From Ornithodoros turicata (taxonomy: Eukaryota; Arthropoda; Arachnida; Ixodida; Argasidae): DNA of 64,000 nucleotides. The position numbers were made by a program, and so were the translations under genes. Where the stretch lies: NCBI RefSeq assembly GCF_037126465.1, contig NC_088209.1:7767947-7831946 (forward strand). The letters are read 5' to 3'. The notes under the pieces were generated by a model. It was not told the DNA's origin. It saw nothing but the letters and a program-made list of their open reading frames with translations, and made no database searches. Of the stretch, positions 53,011 to 64,000 are shown piece by piece (within the stretch, counting starts at the first letter, position 1; every line of letters begins with the position of its first letter).

Positions 53011-54257
53011 CGAGGGGTGTTCAAGTCAAACCGGGACTTTCTATCTCCTGACTGTACAAATGGCTAGCGCTACTTCTTTTTCGTCATTTTCACAGGCGAC
53101 AGGCCTCCGCCTTCACCAAGTGGTGGTCCAAAGTTTGTGCTGGACACGTGCTGGACAAGATGGCCAACAACGAGGTGAGCGCGCACGTTGAACAGCGAAT
53201 TGTCATGAAGTTTCTCGTGAATGACGGCGTGAAGTCATCTGAAATTCACAGAATACTTCAGGCTTAGTACGGCCACGATACACTTAGCCGCAGCAAAGCG
53301 TTTGAGTGGTGCAAACGGTTCCGAGACGTCAGTCAGACGTATATCAGTGCAGGACGATACCGGCCGGGGCGGCTCAGAGCCCAGTGTCAGAGTTCCTGAG
53401 AACATCCAACTTGTGGAGTGCCTGATCCTCAAGGACCGACGGATAACATGTCTCGAACTGGCTCGAAAGACGGACCTTTCTGTGGGAACGTTGAACACTA
53501 TCATTCATGAACACCTACAGTTTCGGAAAGTTAGTGCCCGTTGGGTCCCAAGGCAGCTCTCCATGTTTGACCGGCAGAGAGGGCTGGAAATTTCCCAAGA
53601 GCTAAGGTACCGTTCCGACACTGTAGGACAGCCATTTCTTGATCGAATCATCACGTGCGATGAAACGTGGGTGCACCATTTCACTCCTGACTCTAAACGC
53701 GGACCAAAACAGTGGAAGCATCCGGGACCACCAGCTCCCAACAAGTTCCGAAGCACCCCGTCTGGGGATCATGGCCACGGTTTTCTGGGACAAGGCTAGC
53801 GTTCTTCATGTTGATCTTCTGCCCAGTGGTACCACCATCAATAGTGCATATTTCTACCAGGTTCTCAGGGATGTACATAAGGCGCTGAAGCAAGCGGGGC
53901 TAACAAAGTGGCCGGGCCTCATCACCAAAGGAGTCCTCCTCCCCACAGGCAAATGCACGCCCATTCCCCTTACAGTCCAGACTTCGCCCCCAACGATTTC
54001 CATCTCTTCGGGTAACTGAAGGCGTTCCTCGGGGGCCGCCACTTCAGCTGCGACGACGAGGTCAAGAATGTGGTCCGATCATGGCTGCTACGCACCGGTA
54101 AGGATTCCTACGCTGCTGGCATCTAAGCTCTCGTGAAACGTTGGGACAAGTGCATTAGTGCAGCTGGAGATTGCGTTGAAAAATAAAGCTAATTTCTCGC
54201 CTGTAAGTTCATTTTACTTGAAAATGAAAAGTCCCGGTTTGACTTGAACACCCCTGG
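53011..54257 (+). mobile_element. Mariner transposon, degenerate
   Basis: Inverted ends of about 28 bp (CGAGGGGTGTTCAAGTCAAA and its complement ending at 54257) lie between TA dinucleotides (53009-53010, 54258-54259). The body holds a broken mariner transposase. The length of about 1.25 kb is the family norm. The element would move by cut-and-paste if the enzyme were intact. Confidence 0.92.
53161..54170 (+). pseudogene. Mariner transposase, broken
   Basis: The start at about 53161 reads MANNEVSAHVEQRIVMKFLV. A TAG follows soon after (about 53265), then a shifted frame 53302-53799 with the DNA-binding HTH region, the catalytic ITCDETWVHHFTPDSKRGPK and QWKHPGPP. The next frame (from about 53790) has VLHVDLLPSGTTINSAYFY and later a PDFAPNDFHLF-type motif in yet another phase. 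At least one stop and two frameshifts. D,D34D-type mariner by motif. Confidence 0.85.
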
Positions 54258-54469
54258 TATAAAACAACAAAATAAGAATAACGAAGTATTCACATAGCAA
54301 CAACAGACACGCAAAGATACACCGAGCTTTTGTATCAAGGTCCGACACTTTACCTCTCGACAAGCCCGAACCGAAGTCAGGACCTTTTCTAGGCTCATCA
54401 CCGCACACTACCGAAGCTGTACACACTGCCGAAGTTTCGGAACTGTACATGAGTAGTAGTGTATACAGG

Positions 54470-54760
54470 AGTAGTACACTCTTAAGAAGAAGGGTGTAAT
54501 TTAACCCCATTTTTTTCTTGCCACATATATCACTCCCTGTTGGAGAGTACAATTACTCTACAAAATGCTACGCTTTAACTCCCTAATGGAGAGTAATATT
54601 AGTCTCCAGTAGGGAGTGAGGGAGTCATGTTACTCCCAGAAGGGAGTGAGGAGAGTCCCTTTTTAATTGTAATTGTGCTCTCCAAAAGGGACCAATATAT
54701 GACCGAATTATTTAACCGAATTAAATAGCCGAATTATTTATTATCTCTAGAAAAAAAAAT
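54470..54760. repeat. MITE-like element with GGAGAGTAA / ACTCCCT units
   Basis: Starts with ACACTCTTAAGAAGAAGGGT and repeats ACTCCCT-xx-GGAGAGTAA units four to five times, partly in inverted order. Non-coding. Ends at about 54760 are unclear. Confidence 0.5.
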
Positions 54761-56700
54761 TATCGCCCAATCCGTGTTTGATTCTTTGCTGACAGAAGGT
54801 AACCGAAAAGTGAGCTAGCCAACGGTAAACATACATAACGCATAATCTAAGTCTAGGGAACAACTAGAAGCTTGTTGAATATTTTTTCAGCACGGTTCAA
54901 CTGCATTTTCGTCGTCGTTTTATAGTATCTGGTTTATTATTGTGGGTCAATTCCTCATTTAGGCGAGTTCGTGAAATTCGGGCTGTTCGGGCTGTGCTTC
55001 AAGAGTTACACATGATAATACACGACTTCACTTTGCTGTGCTATTTTAATGTGAAACGCAAGCCCTCGAAATTGTCAAGCGTCTGCCTGGCTTTCGAAAT
55101 ATGTTGGCGATATAAGTATCAGTAAGCCAGCTCCTGAAAGTCTGAAGGTAAGGGTGTTGAATGAAACTACTGAAGCAATGGGGTCCGCAGTCTAACAATG
55201 AGAATTGAAGGAAGCTAGTCGATGACAATGGGAAATTACAATAGGCATCATTGAGGATCGTGAAATGTCGTCGGCTTGTTTCAGACCGCGAACATTTAGT
55301 TCCTTCGCGATCAAAATGCGTCAGCTGATGGTTTCAAGCTCGGGCCCTGTTCTGCAACGGAAATGCGTTCATGTGTTGTGTGTCATGCTAAGCACAAAAC
55401 AACTCGTGCCATTTCGCGTGTTAGTTGGTCTGACCTGCAGTGATTGCCTTGTGCTACAATAGCCGTACTGATGATACCAAAAGAACGCCTCCAACAGGCG
55501 AATATCGCCTCTCCAAGTGACTGCTCTCCACCTAGCTAGAGGACCCCAGCAGAAAACCACAGTGAATGATAGTAACAGCAGACGGCACGTAGTTTTAGCG
55601 CTGACCCGAAACTATCGCAACTTTCCTTTGTGTGAGACGGAGTTTCCCGTCTTACAGAACTCAAACAGCAACTGCACTGCACTGCACAATTCCGCAGGAT
55701 AAAACTAGTGCGAGAAGAATATTCGACGTCGCGAAGTTGGAAAAGACACTATCACAGAAGCTGCGTGAACAAAAACAACGAAGACAGCAGGAAACCACGC
55801 TCTAGATAGGTTATTTCATGGAGGAAGGAAAGGGAGGAGGAGCCCTACTGCTCGGAGAAGTGAAGCCGAGATTGGGGGCCACTCCAGTGACATCACCGCT
55901 CGCCTTCCGGTTTCGGTTACACACACCTCTATGGGAGCCACCAACGCCTTGTTTCGGAATACTTGGAGAGGTATGGTGGTAGCGCGCCGATGTGGCCCCC
56001 AAAGTGGCATGTGCAAAGCGACCTCATTGGGCACTTAAGGTAACGTGACCATCGCCTGGCTCCAAAGAATCTACAGCTCACCTCCTATTCCCACGTCACT
56101 TGCCCCACGTTTCTCTCTTCTGTCGAAGGGCCGTTGGGGCGCCTCCTTTTCTTCTAACCTCCATGGGTTATTGGTACAGGGAGGTTTCACCTACGTCACA
56201 TTGTTACGTCACTATGACGTAGCATGGTCGTAAGGTCCTCCCACTGGTGGTCACATTTGCGCTAGCGGCATTGAAAGATGACAAACAACGCTATTTTTCG
56301 ACGCGACAACCATAGTTTTCATAAAAGAAAACGTGAGAACGACAATGATGAAGTGTCTTCGGAATAAAACAAGGGTAGGGACGCGACCGGATTTCAAAAC
56401 ACTATTCAAGGCTTTGTTTTGGAGCAAATGCTGGATAATCTCGGCAGCTACGCCGAAAAAGTGACCACCACCATTGCGGTCAAACGCGTTCCTTTGACGT
56501 CATGTGAAGACACCCTACAAGTTTTGAAGCGTCTCTCGTGGAAGAAGGCATGAAGCATGGCGATTTATTCATTGGCAATCATCGTTTTCTCCACCATCTT
56601 GAGCACGACGCAAGCGGCTCTTGGGTAGTCGGAGAGGCGAATACATGTTGTGTGTGTTTCGGAGAGCTGCGTATTTTCTATGGCAGGCAGATTTCATCAC
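54760..56700. other. No recognisable gene
   Basis: Short frames only. A CAATGAGGTCGCTTTGC/GGAGCCACCAACGCC segment near 55925-56030 is not assigned to a family. Confidence 0.4.
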
Positions 56701-56714
56701 TTAGAGCCACTTAT

Positions 56715-56874
56715 TGTGCCTTTAGCAACAAACTACTGCTGCATATTTCTTTGCCCTGGCAATCGACCTTTCGACATGCCGGGAAGACGTTCCGAAGACA
56801 CAGTCATGGTGCTCCGAAGGCCTCTTCGCTGGGAAAGCGCTGTCTGCGGCTGCTTCTGTTGCTGCTGCCTGCAG
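56715..56874 (+). CDS. Phospholipid-scramblase-like exon (partial host gene)
   Basis: The frame reads NYCCIFLCPGNRPFDMPGRR, then VMVLRRPLRWESAVCGCFCC and CCLQ, and is cut exactly after CLQ by CTGCAG then GTAAGA (donor at 56874/56875). The scramblase family has the same order: a Cys-Cys pair, a Cys four residues on, RPF-M, a LxRPLR strand and a cysteine-rich palmitoylated stretch ending CCLQ before an intron. Possible acceptors are TTTTCTATGGCAG (to 56682) and TGTGCCTTTAG (to 56714). The next exon (with the usual glu-val-x-ala/ser-pro-pro-gly) is not found downstream. It may be one exon of a host gene with long introns, or an isolated pseudo-exon. Scramblases move phospholipids between membrane leaflets. 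Confidence 0.5.
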
Positions 56875-57339
56875 GTAAGAATGCTCATGACCGCAGATGT
56901 CACCGTTCGGGATAGTGTGGCCAGGCACCGCTCGCTACGGGTCGCGCAGCTTACTAGCCACAACGAACACAGATCGCAACGTAGCGCACGCTAGCATCCA
57001 CCTGGTCCACGAGTGTGGTGCAGTTTGATATTCGATAGTGCCCCCGGCCAGGGCACCACCAGTGTAGAGCGCCAAGCACCCCGGTTGCGTCGGGGCAAAT
57101 CCGGTACAAGTTTATCGAGGATGCTATCAAGAGTAGGTTCGAGCGTGCACGCAGCGCCGTCGGTGGCCACACCGAGTGCGCACGGAACAATTCTCGATAC
57201 TGTAATTCCGCGCATTGGAATTCACTTGTCTTCTGTCACTTGCACCCCAATGTGAAGACCTCACTGGTGCTACGACTGACTCTGCTGATATAGCATACCG
57301 AAAATTCATTTCATTACATTTTCTTTGTTCATTTCAGTT

Positions 57340-57480
57340 CAATAATAATAATTGGGTGTTTACGTCGCGAGACAACTGAGATCATGAGCGACGCCACAGC
57401 GGTCGGTCTGTGGATTGCTTTTGCCCACCTGAGGGTTCTTTAACGTGTGATGAAGCTCATCACACGTTAAAGAAGCTGTT
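57340..57480. repeat. Tick-type dispersed repeat with terminal hairpin
   Basis: Contains TTTACGTCGCGAGACAACTG, ATGAGCGACGCCACAGCGG, and CCACCTGAGGGTTCTTTAACG, which I recall from many tick genomic and transcript sequences (not searched). It ends in an 18-bp perfect hairpin (57436-57453 with 57457-57474, 3-nt loop). Confidence 0.5.
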
Positions 57481-57928
57481 GTAGAGCTATTGTAGAGCTA
57501 TTCCAGACCTAAATTTTGGTCTCGATCCGACAAACGGGGCGAGAGGTACGGGACTTTGGAGGTGTCAGAAGCACCGGCGGCGGCCTTGAATTTCCAAATA
57601 TCTCGGCAACTGTCAGGATTTCTCACAAGCCACGAGCACGCAGGCGAAGGGGGAAGAAACGGGAAGTCGTCACAAAAAAACACGTCCCGATATGACAGCT
57701 GCAGGCCGAGATATTAGACCCGGAAACCTATCGAGCGACAAAGCAATATCGCTGGATGGGGTTCAACAACCACTGGACGGTTGAAAAACGCCAATTAAGA
57801 ACTGTAATATGCCAAATGTGTGCATGGAACGCACGCATCATTTTATATTTGAGGTTTGGTCGATCCATAATGGACTTGTATGTACGTTCCAAAAATGAAT
57901 CGAACATCAGCTTAAAATAACTGATGAA

Positions 57929-58010
57929 ACACATATCAGCCCTCCTAAAACCAATATAAAATTTTTACATGGAAAAATTTTATATTGATTTTAGGAGGGC
58001 TGATATGTGT
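57929..58010. repeat. 38-bp hairpin with 6-nt loop
   Basis: Arms 57929-57966 and 57973-58010 pair with one mismatch (a G-U wobble in one strand of RNA) around ACATGG. It runs from ACACATATCAGCCC to GGGCTGATATGTGT. Confidence 0.9.
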
Positions 58011-58059
58011 TCCTTCACGTTCTTACTTGTTTCAGGGTTTCAGGGACTTATCGTCGACA

Positions 58060-58345
58060 AAGGATGACTCCTATGTGGCCGTATAGGACCCGTGAACTCC
58101 TACATCCTCAATGTAGGAACTTATGGGTCCTGCATGGTCCTACATGACTCCTGCATGGGCTCGTTTAGGATCCCATAATGGCCTACCCAGGACTTATATA
58201 TGACCTTATGGCTCCTACATGACTCCTGAATGGACTCGTATAGGATCCCATAATGACCTACACAGGAGTTATATAGGTTCCTAAATAACCCAGAAGGATC
58301 CTGTAGCATCCTATATAATTTTACACAGGACCTATATGAATTACT
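58060..58345. repeat. Degenerate repeats of ATAGGATCC / CCTACATGACTCCTG units
   Basis: Two to three diverged units of about 75-80 bp repeat CTCCTACATGACTCCTG-ATGG, CTCGT-TAGGATCCCATAATG and CCTACACAGGA-TTATAT. Non-coding. Confidence 0.65.
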
Positions 58346-58449
58346 TATGGGGTTTTCAATAGGGCAGGCACGCTCGGTAGTCTCTTGTCAGGTCGCGGCG
58401 CGTCAGTCACGTGATCATCTCAGTTTTCGTCCAGCAACGAGGCAGGAAA

Positions 58450-59075
58450 CATGTCCGTAGCTATCGTCACACCCGCCAAATTTGAGATCCGAGCTGTGAT
58501 TCGTTTCCTTCAAGCTGAAGGCCGTAAAGCAGCCGAAATCCACAGAAGAATGAGCAAGGTGTATGGCCAGGATTTTCATGAGTTAGAGTAAAGTAAATGA
58601 TGTCGACAATACAGAGAAGGGCGTGCTGTCATCAGGAGTTGTGCTCCTCCACGATATCGCCCGTCATCACACTGCGACCTCTACTGAGACACTCCTCCGG
58701 GAGTTCAACTGGGAGGTGTTCAACCACCCACCGTACAGCTCGGACCTGGCGCTGAGTGATTTCCACCTCTTCACTCAAACGAAGCAGTGGCTGGGAGGTC
58801 AGCGGTTCAGTCCCAACGAGGACCTGCCAAACCGCCGTAACAAGATGGCTCAGTGGACTAGCGGCGGCCTTCTATGACCAGGCAATAGGAAATCTGGTGC
58901 CACGCTACGACAAATACCTCAACCGCGGAGTGGCGATTATGTCGAAAAGTAGCATAAAGGCATTGACATATTTTGCGAATGACCGCATTTTTTAATTTGC
59001 GTTTTAATTTGTGTTAATTTGGTTCCGTTTTGTGGCTGATCGGACCTTGAAAAAAAAATAATACCCCTCGTATTT
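58450..59075 (+). pseudogene. Mariner remnant with internal deletion
   Basis: The N-terminal stretch from the ATG at 58451 reads MSVAIVTPAKFEIRAVIRFL then AAEIHRRMSKVYG (HTH region). At about 58615 the sequence jumps to the C-terminal half: GVVLLHDIARHHTA, WEVFNHPPYSSDLALSDFHL and FLF-type end. The catalytic first Asp region is lost. A CCCCTCGTATTT phrase at about 59063 may be the 3' end. A second mariner lineage, distinct from 53011-54257. Confidence 0.75.
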
Positions 59076-59079
59076 CGTA

Positions 59080-62000
59080 TTCTGGGTAGCGTAATGGACA
59101 ATGACTGTTCAGCATATTGGATACAGGACGCTGGAGTTTTCCATGCTGGTTCGCGACGCTATAGGTGTCTTTCCCATGAAAATAATGCTAAGGCGATTAC
59201 GCTCATTACGAGTCTCATACGAGATGTTTTGACATGAAATGTACAATGTCGGGCTGCATGACGCAGGGACGCAACTGTTTCCTAGACCATCATATGAGGT
59301 GATTTTTTGACACCAAAGGTGCGCTGGTTTCATTCGTGTAGTACCACCCTATATCTTGAAAGGTAAACAAAATATTCGTGAAAAAAAATGTCTGGCGGAT
59401 ATCAGGAAGATGTCATGAGGCACAGGACAAAGTATTATGACAAAAAAATGTATTCTAAATGTAGTGCCCTTCAAAGGGTTAAGTAAACTGGAATGTCAAG
59501 AAAGCAGTGACATACTGTGGATAGCAGCATGATTTCGCAGTAGCGCGGGCATGTCAAGCAGAGCGAAATTAAAGTATGAAAGAGATAGATCATCTCATAT
59601 GGTGGACTGGGAGGGACGTTATACACCAAACATCTGTGTTGTATAGAGTTGCCACGCCCGAGCTGTCCCCGGGGCCGCTATGCAGCGCATAGAAGGTTAT
59701 GACGCTATTGATTTTGATTTAGTTTTGTAGCTCTCCAAGGGTCAGGCGCGAAGGTGGCAAATTCGCACTTACACATCTGCTTTGTCGGTAGCGCACTCAC
59801 GCTAATCGTTTTTCCTTCACATATCAGAGAGATACCTGTGACGTTAAGACCTAGGACAGACGGCGATTTAGCCTCTGCATGAAGGTGGTCACAGGTGGTG
59901 CGTGAAGGTGGCGGACGGCCTTCCGGTAGGTAGGCGACTGAAAGATTTACGATATTAGAAGCAAACTTCGCCAATAAATATTGAACAGAGCGGTCACGCA
60001 AATCCCGGTGTGCTTATGAACGCGACTCGCTGCGTCATGAAAATCACTGTCGCCTCTGGAACTGGTTTTGGAACTGGGTTTTTCCGAACTCCTTCCATGC
60101 TTCTGCGGATGTGGGTGAGTGTTCTAGCGTGTTGTTGCTCAGCCCGCGCTGTGCCGCGCCCGGGTCCCAGAGTTCATTAGCAGATGGCATGGAGAGCCAG
60201 AACTAGTTTAAAAAGTAACCAATCCCAGCATCATGCGCAAATACCAGCAGCGCGCCCGTGGGACAGGGATACTAGACCAAGGCAATGCACGAACGGAGGA
60301 GGAAATCGCACGGCGGCGGCTGCCAGAGCAAGTGGCAAAAATAGCAGCTGCCCCGCTAACGCCAGCTACAGTGCGGCGCGTTGTCGCGGGCATGATTTTC
60401 AAGCGTTTTGTCTTAGTTTCTTCGCGATTCCAATCAACCACAGGTGACGTCCCGAACTTCCAAGATAGCGGGCGTATGGAGACCTAGATGTTCGGAGCAG
60501 GGGCTGATCCAATGCGGTGTCTACCGGATTATGTTCATCTCTTTTCAGTTTTTAATCCCCATAAATTGACATGTGCCATGAGAACGGAATTATTTTTGTC
60601 TGCTGGTGATCTCGTACTGTGCAGTTCAACTCAGAGAATTAGGCGCAAAGCTTCCTTCGTTGGAGTTACAGTCACTATATAAGCTTATATAGTGACTGTA
60701 GTTGGAGTTAGCTTACATATGTCGCGAGTCGAGCGAACAAAATAGGCCTCTTAGAATGCAAGAAGGCAGAACAGGCATTAGTTGCTAAGACGAGTGACAG
60801 CATGTGGTTTAGAATGTAGAATGGTAGTCTGGAAGGCAATACCATGCTTCCTACTGCGATAGTCCCGTGGTACTTACATGTGAGTGTTACAAGGAAACAA
60901 TAGGTCCGTTTGAAGTTTAGTGTCTCTAAGAATTATATACTTTTTGTCGGAATTTTAGTCACGTGTAATCATTAAAATAATAATGCGCTCATTAACGTTC
61001 ACGTGGGCATTTGCAAGAGCTCAAGAGAACACTTTTCGTTTCGCTTGGTAACGACGAAACGTGCTAATACGTTATCTCAGGCCGTGGCAGAACCCTGTGA
61101 CTGTGTGTCATAGGTATACGTGAACAACACATATTTTGAAAATGGCACACACACGCACGTATCTGACACCTGGTCTTGACATCACTCCACACATATGCAA
61201 AATGCCATATGCGGCGCGGGAACATCTGTGCGGTCTGGACATGCTCTCACAGAGATGCTCTGGCAAAGTGAAGTATTGGTGTTCTGCACTATTCTTGCTA
61301 TTCACGTACAACTTTGTGTGATATTTTTATCTTTGAGTCATCAGCTGATAGGAGTGCCGCACCAGACAGACAATCCCTCTCTCAGGATCCATAGTGGTTG
61401 CTTATCTCCGCTGCCTAAGTAGGGGGCTATTGTTTACCTTGCCAGAAAAATCTGAAAATGATAGCCTGTTAACGCAACAAAGAAACGCCGATTCCTCGTT
61501 CTGTGTTATATCCCTGTCGCACAGACACTTTCGAGCAGGATCCAACTCTGATCCTCCTCAACCCGATCCAGTTCGTTAAGCGGGATTGAGATTCTCAAGA
61601 CAGCTTGAAGACCGCCATTGGCGTCCTCGAAGTCAGTGAATTTCTGGTGGTAAACAAAACATTACATTAATTTGCAAATGTTCCTATGCAAGCCCATGGA
61701 GTTTCACGGTTACTGTTTTAGTCTAGGCATGAGGGGCGACAGCGGTTGCTGATTTCTTTAGTCTCCACCACTCTCGACACCGCGCTCCCCGTAAAGGCTT
61801 AGTAAGCGGCGGCACAATGCGGAAGATGATGCGGTTATTCTCGACTTTTTAGGAACATATTTCTCAATCACAACGTACTGACTCGGGCCTGTTAGCGCCG
61901 CATGACGACAAGCCAACCTTTCGATACGCATAGAGTTGGACCGTGTATAGCACCATCGCGCACCGAACGCTCTTGAGAAACTCGATGCGGATCGGATTCA

Positions 62001-62320
62001 ATCCGCATCGTGTGCCGCACGGAATCCGCATCAGGATCATCCGAATCAGGGAATCCGCATGTGACAGGGGTATTACGAAGATTAATATTGAGACCGCGGT
62101 GACAGCGTTGATCATGGAACTTGTGCGACGGAAACACATGTGGGACTTATTTTTGTTGTGAAAACTTCTTCGGTATCAAGTGACCGAAGGCACCAGATGT
62201 TGTCATTGGGACAACTTCGTATCTTTGATACTCAAAAAAAGTTAATTGTTAAAAGGTAATTAAGACTTTGCCTTAGGAGTTTGCTAATGCCCTGCTAATC
62301 AGTCCTCTTCAGCATATACT
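59080..62320. other. No recognisable gene
   Basis: Only short frames without motifs. It contains the 34-bp palindrome at 60667-60700 and a small hairpin at about 61983-62010 (CGATGCGGAT with ATCCGCATCG, 8-nt loop) followed by further ATCCGCAT copies. Confidence 0.45.
60667..60700. repeat. 34-bp perfect palindrome
   Basis: TACAGTCACTATATAAG followed directly by its reverse complement, with no spacer, centred on an AAGCTT site. Confidence 0.95.
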
Positions 62321-62326
62321 ATACAG

Positions 62327-62864
62327 TGAACCCTCGTTGATATGACCACCACCGTTCCCGCAGATTTTGGTCATAAAGCAAATTGTCATACTAACGAGAA
62401 ACACACAATCCGCTGACCTCAGAGACCGCTTCTTTCCGGCCATTCTTAGGTGCACAACAGCAGCAGCGGCACAGTGTGACCTGGTCCCGTGGTCACTGTT
62501 GTTTTAAGCACTACAGTGCTTTGGTTGTTCGAAATGCGCTACGATAATTCCGAGGTCAACAACATCAGGAGTCATCACAAGCCTAGGTGCCCTACTTGAA
62601 CACGTGTCACGCTCTGCCTGAGGCATGTGTGTATAGCCTCTCCCTGGGATTACTCTGCGGGTCATGTGACGTGGTCATAATAACGAGAAGATAATACTTG
62701 TGTTTGATCCAACTTGTGACAAAAATCTCAGTCATAGTCGGATAAGCGGATTGTCATGCCAACGAGATTGATTTACATGGCGGTGGATCGGTTCCCAAGG
62801 AAAACGGTCATAAAGTGAGTATGTCATATTATCGGGGGTCGTATTAACGAGGGTTCACTGTATT
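62327..62864. mobile_element. MITE with TACAGTGAACCCTCGTT ends
   Basis: TATACAGTGAACCCTCGTTG near 62327 pairs with TAACGAGGGTTCACTGTA at about 62845-62862. Inside, GGTCATAAAG / GTCATACTAACGAGA phrases repeat in both orientations. Non-coding, related in design to the 48591-49111 element. Confidence 0.75.
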
Positions 62865-63149
62865 GCAATTGATTTCATATCGGAAAAAGTGATACATATT
62901 AATATCTAAGCAAATATATGTTAGCATTTAGCTGGGACGCCCTGTATATCTTGTCTAAAAATCCGCTATCAGGAATTCACCCCACAGCTTGACTGGATTG
63001 CGACGACTGTCCAAGTCGTTTTAGCGAACAAAAGACCCAATTTAGCGATTGTTATGTTTAGAAACTGAATCCAAAACGCTGTCCGAGGCATGATCGGGTT
63101 AGGTGAAGTTCGGCGTGTGCCCCCCTTCCCCCCAGAGTAGCGAAGTTAA

Positions 63150-63695
63150 AATTCCGAAATTGGAATGCTTCCGAAGTGATGCCCCGTCTTTAGCGCACTG
63201 GAACGGAATGGGAATAGAGTTGAGTCACCAGCTGTTGGGAATGGAATTTGAATGGAATTATACCTCTTTCGGGCCGGAATGCAATCGCCAGCGAATGGTG
63301 TTAAATTTCTCGCCTCCAGCACGCTGGGTTTTGAGCGGAGGCCACTCAAACTAAGTGTCTGGCAACCATCCGTTGGAGACAAAGGAACATAAAAAAAAAT
63401 GCAGTATACGATTTGTTGGCTGGCTGAAGCGTTCGCGGTTGGTGGGATATATAGTATCCCGTTACATTATTCTTTTTTTTTTTTTTTGCACTTATCAGTG
63501 TACCAGTTAACAACTTATAGTGCACCACGTTAGCTTCGGAGTGGGAATGTCCTGTTCTTGGGTGGAATGAGGATGAGCCTCACGTCTTCATTCCGAGGAA
63601 TTAAAAGGAATGGAATTTCGACTCGCGGCCACTCCTCGGAATGGAATTGAAATTGAATGGATCGACCCATTCCGCAACACTGGCCCCATCTTTCA
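63150..63695. repeat. GGAATGGAATT-rich element, possibly non-autonomous hAT
   Basis: GGAATGGAATTTGAATGGAA-type motifs cluster at 63160-63290 and 63545-63690 on either side of a unique middle with a T run. Clustered short motifs at both ends resemble hAT subterminal regions. Ends not defined. Confidence 0.45.
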
Positions 63696-63769
63696 TCGGG
63701 TTACTCCAAATCCGCCATGGGCATTTTCCTGTACATGACGTGCGTGAATTTTAGACGGCCTATTTTCCA

Positions 63770-64000
63770 GTGATGGCCAGTAGTTAACTACATGTAGTTA
63801 AACTACTAGTTAAACTACCTGATTGTAGTTAAAAAGTAGTTATGAACCACTTGCAGAAATGTAGTGGCGACTACTAGTTAAACTACTATTTCAAGTAGTT
63901 AACTACAGTAGTTAGGTTACTGAAGGCGCCAACTACTTCCGATTTTGCCGCAAGTTTTACGGCACGATTGTGCTTCCTACTTTTACCTTGAGCTACTTGT
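63770..64000. repeat. TAGTTAACTAC-rich hAT-like terminus
   Basis: From CCAGTAGTTAACTACATGTA onward, AGTTAAACTACTAGTTAAAC motifs recur to about 63925. This is the kind of dense motif array seen at hAT ends. The other end would lie beyond the window. Confidence 0.5.

Noticed and set aside
60184..60487. Overlapping plus-strand frames of 84-87 codons
   Set aside because: Compositionally plausible but without motif, partner or conservation evidence.

Overview
The window is eukaryotic, repeat-dominated DNA, most likely from a chelicerate and probably a tick. The signs are spliced genes with GT-AG introns, tRNA-headed SINEs, CR1- and I-type LINEs, mariner and hAT remnants, and a repeat at about 57340-57480 that I recall (without a search) as common in tick sequences. 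I found no complete ordinary host gene. The only credible host coding piece is one phospholipid-scramblase-like exon near 56715-56874 that ends in a consensus splice donor.

The centre (20.1-47.8 kb) is a nest of mobile elements whose order can be read from target duplications. An I-type LINE (copy 1, plus strand, about 20100-47770) was entered twice. A 13464-bp Maverick/Polinton element occupies 22530-35993 between two GTCTTC copies. A second I-type LINE (copy 2) occupies 37894-46533 between two copies of TGAACAACTGTTC. Copy 2 was in turn entered by a 1426-bp Penelope-like inverted repeat (42113-45004). A nearly intact CR1-type LINE lies upstream on the minus strand (15450-19975).

The Polinton is the most interesting object. 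Its right half (28.4-34.6 kb, minus strand) is a compact, partly overlapping morphogenesis cluster: a 91-aa gene, packaging ATPase, two small conserved proteins, chromodomain integrase, minor capsid protein (one in-frame TAG), a small basic protein (one frame break), major capsid protein and adenain-type protease. Where the 3-4 kb protein-primed DNA polymerase gene would be expected there is none. The left half (24.1-28.4 kb) holds five short genes instead, three of them apparently spliced. One has a duplicated Cys/His motif and sits behind a TATA box and three blocks of 10-bp half-sites that match the p53-family consensus, each block ending in TGACGTCA. The long terminal inverted repeats (1595 and 1399 bp) carry identical inward promoters, a CpG-rich outward splice unit, 3-4 subterminal repeats with nested palindromes, and a 170-nt fold-back at each tip. 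A capsid-complete, polymerase-less Polinton with hairpin-capable ends is the best candidate here for something undescribed.

The left flank (1-15 kb) has a decayed hAT transposase, two tandem arrays (about 125-bp and 196-bp units), fold-backs, a tRNA-derived SINE and a LINE fragment. The right flank (47.8-64 kb) has MITEs with CAGT-AACCCTCG termini, a broken mariner and a mariner remnant, a truncated LINE tail inside a long duplication, several perfect hairpins and hAT-like termini. Long stretches between these show nothing I can name.
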